Part shown: positions 29,942 to 40,018 of the stretch, in pieces
How the letters are laid out: each line of letters begins with the position of its first letter
Position numbering within the stretch: position 1 is the stretch's first letter
NCBI GenBank assembly: GCA_964425215.1
Contig: CAYRLW010000017.1
Coordinates: forward strand, 1 to 59,767
Direction: 5' to 3'
DNA: 59,767 nt
Source: CAYRLW01 sp964425215
GTDB taxonomy: Bacteria; Spirochaetota; Spirochaetia; Treponematales; Breznakiellaceae
Translations under genes and position numbers: made by a program
The notes under the pieces: generated by a model
The model's input: only the letters and a program-made list of their open reading frames with translations
The model's database searches: none
What the model was told of the DNA's origin: nothing

Positions 29942-32234
29942 ATCCACCCTTATAGCCCTTTTTCTCCTTTTCACCTTCGGCATCGTTTCGTGCGGTGCCG
30001 AAACGATTTTGGGGCTTTCTAAAAACGAGGCGATGGACCGAATTAAACGGGGGGATATCGCCTTTATCCTCCAGTCCAATCCGGAGGACCTGGGGCAACT
30101 GGGAAAACTTTCTCCCCAGGCTCCCTTTTATATCGCCTTTTTGGTTCAAAAAACCGGGGACCGGGAGCGGGCGGAAACCCTGTGGGAACTGTCGGTTCAA
30201 TCTACCGATCCGTTGATTCGGCTCCAGGGAGCTAAGAAAGTGGTTCCCCTCCTACTCGATCCCTCCTACGCCAAGACCGCCGAAGAGGGTCGGCTTCGAA
30301 GCGAGCGGGCTCTGGGAATCGTGAAACGGGCCCTGGAAGGCCAAGCCCAGAACCCGGAAATCCTTGCGTTGATGGCTGAAACCCTCTACAAACTTGAACG
30401 GTACGGGGAGCTTAAGAAGCTCTACGCCTCTAGGAAAGAAGGGCTTATAACGACCAGGGAACGGGCCCTGCTTTTGGCGGCGGATTTGAGAAAACCGGGG
30501 GCGGACACCGTTTCCCCGGGGAATGGGCCGTACAACGGGACAACCCTACGGCAAGGGCTGGAAACCTTTTTTTTAGACGGCTCCACGGGGGATGACCAGC
30601 GCTGGCTGTACCAAGAAATTAAAAAAATTCCGGGGGATCTTTTGGCGATGGGTTTAAATTCCGCCATTCTGGGAAGACTAGCCATAGCGGACCGATCCTA
30701 CGGCGACGCTTTGACCTACTTTAAACTAACCCTTAAATCCAATGAATCCCTATTTTTTTTCCATCCTGAAACCTTGTCCGATCTGGGTAAGGCGTACCAG
30801 TACGGCGGCGGGATCAAAGACGGGATAACCCAATTCGTTCAATGGGAATCGACCCTAAAGGAGGATCCGGGACGATGGAACGGTTTGGAGGAGGCTGAAG
30901 TTCGGGAACTCCGCTACCGGTTGCTCTTTTTTACGGGCCGATTAAAACGACAGGCCGGAGACAACAGCGAAGCTTTCCGCTATTTTGAATCGGCCCTCCC
31001 GTTGACCCTGAACCCCCAGCAGAGGGATTCCTGCGTTTGGTACCTTTTAGACCTGTCCCGGTCTATGGACGCTTCCCTTACCGTATCGTTACTGGAGAAA
31101 TACCTTCCCGTTTGGAATTCGCCGGCCTATTTTTCGGATTTTTTGGACAGTCTCTGCGGTGATTTGGTGGCCCAGGGGAAATGGTCCGACCTGTTGGCCA
31201 TTTTCAGGTTGATTCGGCCGGTTTTAGACGGGGATACCCTGGCTCGGTACGCCTACGTCTTGGGAAGGGCCGTCGATTTGGCCTTGCTTACAACGGATAA
31301 GCCCTTGGATTTCCTAGAAACACCGAATCAGGGAAAAAAAGGGGATATCGCCCAAAGTTTTTACAGGATAGCCTTTTCCGCCGATTCCCAGGGCTTCTAT
31401 TACAAAAGTTTGGCCGCCGCTCGATTGGGAGAATCGGTGGCCCTGGTACCCGAAAAGAGTGCTGACACGACGGAGAATTCGGAAAACGCTCCGCGAAATC
31501 CCAAAGCCTTAGCCTTTGTTTTGGATTTTTTCCCCTTTGGGGCCGGGGAATTTGCCCTTCCCTACGCGCAAGCCCTGGCAAGCACGTTTTCCGTCAGCGA
31601 ACTCCGTTCCATAGCCCAGGCCTTCGCGGACAATCAGCGTTTTGGGGATTCTATCCGTTTCGCATCCACCATTCTTTCCCGGCCGGACCACCGGATCAAC
31701 CGAAAAGATCTGGAACTCCTGTACCCCCGGCCCTTCGCTTCTATAATCGATGGGGCTTCGGAGCGGTACGGTATGGCACCGGAACTGTTGTTCGGATTGA
31801 TCCGGACGGAAAGCGCCTTTATTCCCGACGTGGTGTCCTCCGCCGGGGCCATCGGACTGACCCAGCTTATGCCTAAAACCGCCCAGGATATTTTAGGACG
31901 AATGGAACGGACGGACCTTCCCCCCAAGGCTTCCGATGGGAGTTGGAACCTTCGGGACCCCCAAACGAACGTCACCCTGGGGGCCTGGTATCTGCGCTAT
32001 CTGATCCATCGGACCGGTAGCCCCCTGTTAGCCCTGGCGTCGTATAACGGGGGCGTTACCCGGGTACGCCAGTGGCGTCAAGGTCAAAACCAAATCCCGG
32101 AGGACCTATTCTTAGAAACCATTACTATCCAAGAAACCCGGGAATACGGGAGAAAGGTCCTTGCGGCCGCCGCGGTATACGGGTATCTTTATTATGGTCT
32201 TACCATGGAAGCGGCGGTGGCCGATATTTTATAA
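29862..32234 (+). CDS. Slt70-like lytic murein transglycosylase lipoprotein
   Basis: About 790 residues. Hydrophobic LIALFLLFTFGIVSC is a lipoprotein signal with Cys. A long alpha-helical superhelix region (TPR/Slt-like) follows, then the SLT catalytic domain with RTESAF (catalytic Glu650), SSAGAIGLTQLMPKTA and ALASYNGGVTRVRQW. It cleaves peptidoglycan strands in the periplasm. There is no good ATG: TTG at 29862 is the most sensible start and overlaps the LysM gene by 80 nt; an unusual start such as ATT nearer the signal peptide is possible. This LysM/Slt pairing suggests a shared cell-wall task. Confidence 0.85.
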   Translation: MPGSTKLKTPILLFREPISVFRHRKNRSTLIALFLLFTFGIVSCGAETILGLSKNEAMDRIKRGDIAFILQSNPEDLGQLGKLSPQAPFYIAFLVQKTGDRERAETLWELSVQSTDPLIRLQGAKKVVPLLLDPSYAKTAEEGRLRSERALGIVKRALEGQAQNPEILALMAETLYKLERYGELKKLYASRKEGLITTRERALLLAADLRKPGADTVSPGNGPYNGTTLRQGLETFFLDGSTGDDQRWLYQEIKKIPGDLLAMGLNSAILGRLAIADRSYGDALTYFKLTLKSNESLFFFHPETLSDLGKAYQYGGGIKDGITQFVQWESTLKEDPGRWNGLEEAEVRELRYRLLFFTGRLKRQAGDNSEAFRYFESALPLTLNPQQRDSCVWYLLDLSRSMDASLTVSLLEKYLPVWNSPAYFSDFLDSLCGDLVAQGKWSDLLAIFRLIRPVLDGDTLARYAYVLGRAVDLALLTTDKPLDFLETPNQGKKGDIAQSFYRIAFSADSQGFYYKSLAAARLGESVALVPEKSADTTENSENAPRNPKALAFVLDFFPFGAGEFALPYAQALASTFSVSELRSIAQAFADNQRFGDSIRFASTILSRPDHRINRKDLELLYPRPFASIIDGASERYGMAPELLFGLIRTESAFIPDVVSSAGAIGLTQLMPKTAQDILGRMERTDLPPKASDGSWNLRDPQTNVTLGAWYLRYLIHRTGSPLLALASYNGGVTRVRQWRQGQNQIPEDLFLETITIQETREYGRKVLAAAAVYGYLYYGLTMEAAVADIL

Positions 32235-32286
32235 AACGAAGACCGCCCTCGGTCATTGTTATTCTAATGCGGAGGTCCAGCACCCA

Positions 32287-34827
32287 TTGCGAAACGAACC
32301 CAGCTATCCATCTCCCTACCGGAAGGCAACCTTGATAGCCGCGGGAATCACGGCGATTCTTGGAATTCTTTTGGGCCTTTCGGTGGCCCATGGGCTTTTT
32401 CGATTCCCCTTTTTCCTCGATCAACCGGGAGCCCTTTTTGTGGCGGCCTACGGCGCCCTGGCTTTTGTTATCCCCGGGTATTTTTTGATCGCCGCTCTGA
32501 TCCTTTTAGATCCTCGGTACCGTCCCGATAGAATTTTCAGCCTTTCCTGCGCTATTTTTCCTTTTTTAACCCTGGCGTTTGGGAGCTACGTATTCAGAAA
32601 TTTTGATCATTACGGCGCCGTATCGAATTTGTTAAACCGTCTGGGTAAAAACCTCTTTGAATTTTTAGTCATCCTTCTCACGGTGGCGGAAATATTCGGC
32701 ATCGCGGGCCTTAGGGTCGTACTTTTTCCTCAATTTAGGTCAAAGCGGCGGGGCCAAGCCCCGGGAGCCAACGCTCCATTGAGGAATCGGCCCCGAAACC
32801 TCCTCTTGGCCCCCGCAATCGAGGTTCCCCCTAGCCCCCGGGAAGTCCCGGTCCAAGGACAACTGGAAGGGCCCGGCCCTATTGTAAAAGAAGCCGAGAA
32901 AGCCCGGACGGGGGAGTTTAAAAAACCCTTGGCCAGTTCCGAAGTATTCCGACGGATGAACGAAGCGGAAAAATCCGGTTCATTTGAAAGCCAAGAGCTA
33001 CCGTTAGAAACCACCGAAAAGACCGAAGCCCCGGAGCCTGGAGCCGAAAAATCCAACGCCGAAGAACCAGGCACCGGAGCGGGTACCCTAGGAAGGTATC
33101 GATCGCCGATAAACGATGGGGCCTTGAGGGACTTTACCCCCGTACCGGTGGAGACCTTCGACGGTATGGACGACGTGGAGCGGGCGTTACAGGAAGCGTC
33201 GGTGGTCGCCGAACTACGATCCCAAACCGGAAGCCGGGGCAGTCCTAAAATCGCTACCGAAGAGTCTAGCATAAGCGGCGCTGACAATTTTAGCGAAACG
33301 GCCCGGGGGCCTTCCGCTTCAGAAATGGCCGAACGGTCGGCCGGGGCAGGATCGTCGGGAAGGGGAAGCCCCGGATCCTCGGGATTTCAGGCTCCAAGCC
33401 CCAAACCGCGGGGCCCGTACCATGTTCCCGTGGAAGGCATTTTGACCGCCTATCCCGACGGCCAATACTGGATTATCGATCAGGCGACCCGGGACGCGGC
33501 GATAATCCTTAAGGAGACGCTTAACGAGTTTAACATTCAGGCGGAGGTGACGGGGATCCGGAAAGGCCCGGTTATCACGATGTTTGAAATTCTCCCTGCC
33601 CCGGGGGTTAAGCTTTCCAAAATCGTGAACCTGCAGGACAATATCGCCTTACGCTTGGCCGCCAGCTCGGTACGGATCGTGGCGCCCATACCGGGGAAGC
33701 ACGCCGTAGGGATCGAGGTCCCCAACCACAAGCGGAACATCGTCTCCTTCCGGGAGATGATCGAGGGGGAACTGCACCGGGAAGGCAAACGACTAGAAAT
33801 CCCCGTGGTTTTGGGGAAAGACATCACCGGGGAAGCCCAAACCTTGGATTTAGTGCAGACACCCCATCTGCTTATCGCCGGGGCCACCGGGTCGGGGAAA
33901 TCGGTATGCGTCAATTCTATGATCCTTTCGATCCTCTACCAGCGGTCTCCGGCGGAAGTCAGGCTGATCCTTATTGACCCGAAAATCGTAGAATTAAAGC
34001 TCTACAACGATATTCCCCACCTTCTGACGCCGGTGATAACCGAACCGAAACGGGCCTTCCAGGCCTTACAGTACTGTATTTTCGAAATGGAACGCCGCTA
34101 CGCCCTTTTGGATTCCATGGGGGTCCGGGATATCAGAAGCTATAACAAACGGATAAAGGAACGGAATATCGCCACCGAACGGATTCCCTATATCGTCGTG
34201 GTGATTGACGAGTTCGCCGACCTCATGGCCACCACAGGCAAAGAGCTGGAGTCCACCGTGGCCCGGCTGGCCGCCATGAGCCGCGCGGTGGGCATTCACT
34301 TGGTATTGGCGACCCAACGGCCCTCCATCGACGTGATTACCGGTCTTATCAAGGCCAACATCCCCAGCCGGATCGCCTTTATGGTGGCCAGTAAAATGGA
34401 CAGCCGCATCATCATCGACATGGTGGGGGCGGAAAAACTCCTCGGCAAGGGAGACCTCCTGTACGCAGGGGTGGTGGACCCCTTCCCCATCCGTATGCAG
34501 GGGGCCTTTGTCTCCGAGGAAGAGGTCGAGCGGGTAGTGGAGTACGTTAAAACCCTGGGGGAACCGGATTACATCGACGAGGAAATATTCTACGACGACG
34601 AGGACGACGAAGCCCAGCCGTCGCTATTCGCCGACGAGGACGATCCCCTGTACGACAAGGCCCTGGAAATTGTGTACCAACAGGGGAAGGCCAGCGCCAG
34701 CTATATCCAGCGTCGCCTAAAGATCGGCTACAACCGGGCCGCCCGCCTTGTAGAGCTGATGGAAGACCGGGGCATCGTGGGCCCCGCCCAGGGTTCCAAA
34801 CCAAGGGAAATTCTCCGGGGGCAGTAG
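32287..34827 (+). CDS. ftsK: DNA translocase FtsK/SpoIIIE
   Basis: About 846 residues. Four membrane helices within the first 150 residues, a charged Pro/Glu-rich linker (about 170-380), then the hexameric motor: alpha domain with EVTGIRKGPVITMFE, Walker A GATGSGKSVCVN (about 532), Walker B VVVIDEFADLM, and a C-terminal gamma winged helix with YDKALEIVYQQGKASASYIQ that reads orienting sequences. It moves chromosome dimers through the septum. TTG at 32287 after GGAGG (10 nt) is preferred; upstream codons in this frame lie inside the transglycosylase gene. Shorter linker than Escherichia coli FtsK, as in spirochaetes and Gram-positives. Confidence 0.93.
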   Translation: MRNEPSYPSPYRKATLIAAGITAILGILLGLSVAHGLFRFPFFLDQPGALFVAAYGALAFVIPGYFLIAALILLDPRYRPDRIFSLSCAIFPFLTLAFGSYVFRNFDHYGAVSNLLNRLGKNLFEFLVILLTVAEIFGIAGLRVVLFPQFRSKRRGQAPGANAPLRNRPRNLLLAPAIEVPPSPREVPVQGQLEGPGPIVKEAEKARTGEFKKPLASSEVFRRMNEAEKSGSFESQELPLETTEKTEAPEPGAEKSNAEEPGTGAGTLGRYRSPINDGALRDFTPVPVETFDGMDDVERALQEASVVAELRSQTGSRGSPKIATEESSISGADNFSETARGPSASEMAERSAGAGSSGRGSPGSSGFQAPSPKPRGPYHVPVEGILTAYPDGQYWIIDQATRDAAIILKETLNEFNIQAEVTGIRKGPVITMFEILPAPGVKLSKIVNLQDNIALRLAASSVRIVAPIPGKHAVGIEVPNHKRNIVSFREMIEGELHREGKRLEIPVVLGKDITGEAQTLDLVQTPHLLIAGATGSGKSVCVNSMILSILYQRSPAEVRLILIDPKIVELKLYNDIPHLLTPVITEPKRAFQALQYCIFEMERRYALLDSMGVRDIRSYNKRIKERNIATERIPYIVVVIDEFADLMATTGKELESTVARLAAMSRAVGIHLVLATQRPSIDVITGLIKANIPSRIAFMVASKMDSRIIIDMVGAEKLLGKGDLLYAGVVDPFPIRMQGAFVSEEEVERVVEYVKTLGEPDYIDEEIFYDDEDDEAQPSLFADEDDPLYDKALEIVYQQGKASASYIQRRLKIGYNRAARLVELMEDRGIVGPAQGSKPREILRGQ

Positions 34828-34841
34828 GGAATTAAAGTTGC

Positions 34842-36228
34842 CTATCGTTCAAAGGATTCGGGCATCCTAAAGGCTAAAACCAAGGCGACGAGGGGTAAAA
34901 GACTCATCAAACTGACCCCCAATCGAAGGGAACCCAGCGCGTCATTTACCGAGGAAAGCAAGATCGGTCCCATGGCACTCCCAATTACCCCCAGGGATCC
35001 CACAAGACCGTTAAGGCTTCCTAGATACTTTCTTCCGAATATTTTAGGGATTACAGCGGTCTGTAGCGGCCCCATGAGGCCGCTGGATATCCCTAAACCA
35101 ATAATGGTAACGATATACCCCCCATGGGTATTGAGGAAAAACACGGCGATGTAGGAGACCAGCTGGCTAAGAGCCATAGTGTACACCAGGTATCGTACAT
35201 GGATCCGGTCCGTAAGTACCGCCGAAATAAAGCTTAAGGGAACTCCAATAAACGATACGGGAATAAATATGGCAACCGCCTTAGCAAGGGATAGACCCGA
35301 TTGAATTCCTAAAGCTTGAATATGAAAGGTCAAACCGGTCATCACAAGGGCGTTCGTAGCTATAACCAGAACCACCGCCCAAAAAGAACGGGTGCGGATC
35401 GCTTGACTACGAGTAAGACCGTACATTTCCGGTATTTTATTCATCGTCCCGGGGGAAGGATCGGCTCCCTTGGGCAAGACGCCTGATGGGGGCGAAAGCG
35501 ACGACGAGGCCGATTCTTGGTTCTTCCCATCCACCGATAAACCCATTTTTTCTGGAGTGTCCCGGTAGAATAGGAGCGCCAAAAGCCCCATGCCGACGCC
35601 CACGATCACGGCCATAACTTGCCAAGCCTTGGACCACCCGAGGTTTGTAACAAAAGCCACCATCACTGCCGGAGCGGCGGAAAAGGCCAAACTGTTAACG
35701 ACCCCAAGAACGGCGAAGGCAGTTCCCCGTTTTTTTACAAACCATTTACCGATCATGGTATTCGCCGTAACCGGCAAAAGTCCTTGACCAAAAAAGCGAA
35801 GCGAAAAAATACCAAGGATCATGAGCAGTGAATATACGCCCATCGAAGGTAGAAAATTAAACATTTGGGCGATTTTATCAAAATAGCTCAGCCAAAAAAA
35901 GGGAAAAACCTAATAATACAGAGGCCAGGGTCATAAAAACTCTGCTCCCCCATCGATCCAGAAGAGAACCCATAAATGGGAGGAGAAACCCGCTCGCTAT
36001 AGTACCAATCATATAAAAAAGTGAAAGCTGGGTTCGACTTAGGCCGGTGATACGAAGCAAGGGCTCGGTAAAAGCGCTAAATCCCGCCGTTTGACCAGGG
36101 AGACTCATAAGAATTCTGATAGAAGCGAGGGGAACTAAAAACCAACCATAATAAAAGGGGAGTTTTTTTGGTGATATCATTATTTTACCGTTTTCATCCC
36201 GTTTAAACCTGGGCTTCTTTGCTACCAC
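34842..36228 (-). pseudogene. MFS transporter (oxalate/formate or NarK-like) split by a frameshift
   Basis: The N-terminal frame (36228 down to 35878, 116 residues) has an MFS start with FYYGWFLVPLASIRI and GSLLDRWGSR, ending at a stop just after ASVLLGFSLF. The C-terminal frame resumes immediately (open from about 35890, first ATG 35864) and holds the other ten helices. Removing one A from the A7 run at 35894-35900 (T7 on the coding strand) joins them into one protein of about 460 residues reading SLFWLSYFDKIAQMF. It may be a true frameshift, slippage-controlled expression or a sequencing error. The N-terminal gene overlaps the DUF2804 stop by 7 nt. Confidence 0.8.
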
Positions 36229-37268
36229 TGGTTCATTACGTGTTCGGTCATGCCGATGACCTTTTGGAGTTCTAGCCGTTGGCCCGAGTCGAGGACCAGG
36301 TAGCCCGAAAATTCCCCAAAAACCTGGTGTTGGATCGACCGTAGTATCTTAAAATCAAATTTTGATTGGCGGTCCAAAATGGGGTGTAACGTCAGTTCCA
36401 GACGACCATCGGAGCTGGTAAACCGCCAATCTTCCAAATGATTGTCCGGATTAAAATGAAAAGCCACCTCTTCCAGCTTATGGATACGTCCATCGTAAAA
36501 AATGGTGTTTTCCGACGCGGGACTACGGTCGGAGAAGCCGTAGCCCAGGTTAAAACCCAAGCTCTTGCCCCCGTATACCGTCGAAAGGGAGGCCCAATAC
36601 CAGGTGTTTTTGTAGGTCCAAACGCCCCGGCCCCAGTCTAGGCTTCCCATGTCCACCCGGGGATCAAATTGATAGGTTTTGTTGCCCACCGTAAAAGAAC
36701 CCCTAGCCGCCATGCAGTTTATCTTTTGGTTGTAATAAAAGGCCCGGCGGTTTTCCTTCCAGCTTGTGGCTATAACGGTACTTTCCGTAGCCTCCGCCGA
36801 TTCTAAAACAATGGTACCGGAGATAGCTTGGTTGCCATCCGCATCACGGATATCGGGACTTTCAAACGTGATCGATCGTTTATCGGGGCTGTAGGAATAG
36901 ATAATTTTCAGATTTTTAGCGGCATATTCAACCGCACCTTCGATTTTCGAAGCCGAAGGAAGCCCCAGGGTACCCAGGGGGAGTATCTTCATTGCATCCA
37001 CTTGATGATAGTAGGCCCGCTCAAAATCAAAAAAACAGAGGGCCCCAAGGCCCAGGTACCCCAAATCGCTCACCGTAAAGCTTATCCCAAAACGGCCCCG
37101 GTGAGAAAAAACCATATAATAGTCCCATTCCTTAATACGGAAAGGATTGGCCTTAATATCGCTTCTTTGGTACCGCCAAAGGGGGAAGCGGGCCCAGCCT
37201 TCGGCGGTGATGTGCCCGGCCTGGTCCAAAAGGGGACAGGGTTCCGTAATTTCCCGTTGCATAACCAT
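36222..37268 (-). CDS. DUF2804 family protein
   Basis: About 348 residues, no signal peptide or membrane helix. It carries the DUF2804 features: EPCPLLDQAG.. near the N-terminus, many beta-strands, and DPRVDMGSLDWGRGVWTYKNTWYWAS with closely spaced Trp residues. The family appears to have a lipocalin/hydroxyneurosporene-synthase-like beta fold; biochemical role unknown. It precedes the frameshifted MFS gene and overlaps it by 7 nt. Start may be the second Met (MQREITEP). Confidence 0.75.
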   Translation of the reverse strand: MVMQREITEPCPLLDQAGHITAEGWARFPLWRYQRSDIKANPFRIKEWDYYMVFSHRGRFGISFTVSDLGYLGLGALCFFDFERAYYHQVDAMKILPLGTLGLPSASKIEGAVEYAAKNLKIIYSYSPDKRSITFESPDIRDADGNQAISGTIVLESAEATESTVIATSWKENRRAFYYNQKINCMAARGSFTVGNKTYQFDPRVDMGSLDWGRGVWTYKNTWYWASLSTVYGGKSLGFNLGYGFSDRSPASENTIFYDGRIHKLEEVAFHFNPDNHLEDWRFTSSDGRLELTLHPILDRQSKFDFKILRSIQHQVFGEFSGYLVLDSGQRLELQKVIGMTEHVMNQW

Positions 37269-37284
37269 AGTATAGGATAAAAAG

Positions 37285-37416
37285 GAGGCTCTTACAAAGG
37301 TAGCTTTTTCAAAACTCTCTGAGTTTTGAAAAAGCTACCTTAGATGTACATGCAGTATTTTTACTATTCTTTATCATATATATATTTATTATGAAATTGT
37401 AAAAATACTGCAAGAG
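37285..37416 (+). repeat. structured dispersed repeat, copy 3 (lacks hairpin B)
   Basis: Hairpin A is extended to 21 bp (37297-37317 and 37321-37341, loop TCT) and carries GCTTTTTC/GAAAAAGC where copies 1 and 2 have GCTCTTTC/GAAAGAGC, a compensated change. The central inverted repeat is GCAGTATTTTTAC/GTAAAAATACTGC. The element stops after CAAGAG, where hairpin B should begin. It lies between the tolC-like gene and the DUF2804 gene. Confidence 0.85.
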
Positions 37417-37428
37417 CCCGTTATCGCA

Positions 37429-38871
37429 TTATTTTTTTGTAACTGCGACCGACTCTGGTACTACGAGAATCGGTTCCAACGCCGCGGCACGGATAAGGTC
37501 CGCCTGGGCGATTTCCACGTCGATCATTTTGTTTTGTACGGCAAAATTAGACCTGAGCAGGGCAACCTGCGCTTGGAGCAGGTCGGATTTTTTTACCATC
37601 CCGTTATCGTACTTGGCGGTGGTTACCCGAAGGTTTTCCTCCGATTGGGCCACCATACCCTTGGTCAAATTTAAAGATTGCCGGGCCCGGTTGAGGGAGA
37701 GGGTACAGCGTCGAACGTCCAGGGCTATTCCATTCCGTTGGCGTTCCAGATCCGACCGGGCTTTTTCCGCGTCCGCGTCGGCGGCCTTGTTTCGTTCCAC
37801 GGAGCCCGGCACACCGCCGATATCGTAGCGGAGCCGAACTCCGGCGCTCCAGGTAAGGTTGAATTTATCCTGGGGGGGGAACAACCGGGGATCCGGGTCC
37901 TGGTAGCTTATGGTACCCGTTAGGAGAACCGTGGGGTAATAATCCGCTTGGGCAATTTTTTGGGCGTGCAAAGCCCCGTTGAGGGCCGCACCGGCCAGTC
38001 GCACTTCGGGCCTATGGGAAAGAGCCAGGGATACCAATTGATCCTCGTCAATCGCTCCCGGTTTCAATTGGGGCGGTTCGGAAGCAAGGGGTTCGGTGGT
38101 CAGGGTGTAGGAAACGGCGCTTTGGGCTGAATCCGCCGTCCGATCCCCGATAAGCGAAGCGAGGGAAAGGAAGGCCATGGCCTGCAGAGACTTGGCTTCG
38201 TCCAGGGAAAGCAGGGCCTGATCGGAGCGGGAATCCTGGGCCAGCTGGTCCGCCGCGGTGGCCATCCCCTGGTTCGCCAGGTTGCGGATTTCCTCTTTTG
38301 TAAGGTTTTCCAATTCCAAGGTTTTAGAAAGGGAGTTTACGTTCGCCGTGGCGCGGACCGCTTCCCAATAGGCCCTTTTTATTTCAAATACCAGGGCCCG
38401 CTGGGTAAGTTCCAAGGCATCGGCCTTGCTCAAGGACTGGACCTTGGCAAGTTCCGCGGCCTCCCGAAGCCGAAATCCGGCGAAAATGGGGTACTGCAGG
38501 TCCAAACGGACATCCCGGGAATTTGTGGGTGAACCGCTAAACTCTTTTAAAAGGCCATTAATGATCATGTCATAGGTGGCGTTGCCGCTATTCACAGGAG
38601 AAGCGGCGGGCTCCTCCGAAAGCTGGGTGTACCCCGTTGAAACGGCGAGGGAAGGGATCATACGGAAGACCGCGTCCTTGGACCGGGCCTGGGAGGCCAA
38701 AAGGTCAAAGGTGGACGAACGGATACCCGGATCGGTCTTCAGAGCCCGATTAAGGGCCTCGTCCAGGGAAAGGGACTTTGTTTCCTGGGCCACCGCCGGG
38801 AAAAGGGTGACGAAAAGGAGTGTACAGGCAAAGAGAGTCCCTATCCCAACTTTTTTTCGGGAAAGAATCAA
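37429..38871 (-). CDS. TolC-type outer-membrane efflux protein
   Basis: 480 residues with a signal peptide ending PAVAQ. Two repeated OEP domains (SLDEALNRALKTDPGIRSS and LVSLALSHRPEVRLA) with long amphipathic helices, as in the trimeric TolC channel-tunnel. Starts at TTG in TTGA overlap with the upstream membrane-fusion gene and is the last of five co-oriented genes. It would give the outer-membrane exit for the pump. Confidence 0.92.
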   Translation of the reverse strand: MILSRKKVGIGTLFACTLLFVTLFPAVAQETKSLSLDEALNRALKTDPGIRSSTFDLLASQARSKDAVFRMIPSLAVSTGYTQLSEEPAASPVNSGNATYDMIINGLLKEFSGSPTNSRDVRLDLQYPIFAGFRLREAAELAKVQSLSKADALELTQRALVFEIKRAYWEAVRATANVNSLSKTLELENLTKEEIRNLANQGMATAADQLAQDSRSDQALLSLDEAKSLQAMAFLSLASLIGDRTADSAQSAVSYTLTTEPLASEPPQLKPGAIDEDQLVSLALSHRPEVRLAGAALNGALHAQKIAQADYYPTVLLTGTISYQDPDPRLFPPQDKFNLTWSAGVRLRYDIGGVPGSVERNKAADADAEKARSDLERQRNGIALDVRRCTLSLNRARQSLNLTKGMVAQSEENLRVTTAKYDNGMVKKSDLLQAQVALLRSNFAVQNKMIDVEIAQADLIRAAALEPILVVPESVAVTKK

Positions 38872-40007
38872 GGCCGTACCTCCATACCATCCTGAAGAAG
38901 GCCCACGTTTGTGGTGGCCACCTGATCCCCTTCGTTCAAGCCGGAGGAGATCAGGGCGTTTCCGTTGCCCCGGTTCACCACCTCCACCACCCGTTTGGCT
39001 ACCCTATTGTTGGCCACCACAAAGACAAAGGGTTGGGGGCCATCGGTATTAAGGGCGGATTGGGGAACGATGAGACCCCGGGGACTGGTCAGTTTAAAAA
39101 CCGCCTTGGCGGTCATCCCGGCGAGGAGTTTCCCGTTATTCACCACGGCGATGACCACGGGGAAATACTGGCCCGTCGTCGCGGCGATGGGGCCCACTTG
39201 AGTTACCGTTCCTTCAAAGGAAATCCCCCCAAGCCCATCCACCGAAACGTTCACCCGGTCGCCCAAATGAATCAGGGGAACATCCTCCTGGGAAACCGTC
39301 CCCTGGAGCTTCAAGGTTGCCGTATCGGCGATCGTCATAAGGCTCAGGCTGGGGGCCGTTAACTCTCCCACGTTGATATTCCGGTTTGTCACCGTTCCAT
39401 CGATGGGGCTGGTGATCAGGCTGTTGGAAATTTGGACCCGGATAAGGTTGATTTGAGCCTCCGCCTGGGCCAGGCCGGAACCTCCGACGGTCTGATACTG
39501 CTGTTGGGCGTTGTTGAAGGCTATTTTGGCTAAATCCAGCTTCGTTTGGGCGTCGTCCATAGTGCTTTGGGGAACCGCTTTGCTTTCAAATAGGGATTTG
39601 GTCCGATCATAATTTTTCTGAGCCAGGTCCAAGTTTAATTTCGCGCTTTCGATACCCAACCTAGCCTGAGCCGCCTGGTCCCGCACCGTCGCCGCCGCCG
39701 CTTCGGCCACCCCCAACTGGGCGTTCAATTCCTTGGTATCGATCTCCACCAAAAGCTGTCCCTGACGAACCGTATCTCCAATATCGACACGGACGCTTTT
39801 CGCTTGCCCCGAGAGCTTCGGGTAAATGTTTAAACTTTTATTGGGAGCCAAGACCCCCGAAAGGATCAATTCCTTTTCAATCTGCCCCGACGTAACGGCT
39901 ACCGTTTTTACGGGAACCGGATCGCTCGGACGGGAAGAAGAACAACCCGGAAAAAGCAGGGCGCCCAGGAAACCGACACCCACCAACCATGGATAGTTTC
40001 GCTTCAT
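38868..40007 (-). CDS. RND-type membrane-fusion lipoprotein (AcrA/MdtA-like)
   Basis: 379 residues. Lipobox FPGCSSS, followed by the half-lipoyl motif (GQAKSVRVDIGDTVRQGQLL), a coiled-coil hairpin rich in Ala/Gln/Leu (about 95-185), second lipoyl half SPIDGTVTNRNINVGE, beta-barrel and membrane-proximal domains. Periplasmic adaptor linking an inner-membrane pump to TolC. The operon already contains an EmrA-like protein, so it has two adaptors. Stop overlaps the TolC start (TTGA). Confidence 0.92.
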   Translation of the reverse strand: MKRNYPWLVGVGFLGALLFPGCSSSRPSDPVPVKTVAVTSGQIEKELILSGVLAPNKSLNIYPKLSGQAKSVRVDIGDTVRQGQLLVEIDTKELNAQLGVAEAAAATVRDQAAQARLGIESAKLNLDLAQKNYDRTKSLFESKAVPQSTMDDAQTKLDLAKIAFNNAQQQYQTVGGSGLAQAEAQINLIRVQISNSLITSPIDGTVTNRNINVGELTAPSLSLMTIADTATLKLQGTVSQEDVPLIHLGDRVNVSVDGLGGISFEGTVTQVGPIAATTGQYFPVVIAVVNNGKLLAGMTAKAVFKLTSPRGLIVPQSALNTDGPQPFVFVVANNRVAKRVVEVVNRGNGNALISSGLNEGDQVATTNVGLLQDGMEVRP

Positions 40008-40018
40008 ATTTCTTTCCT

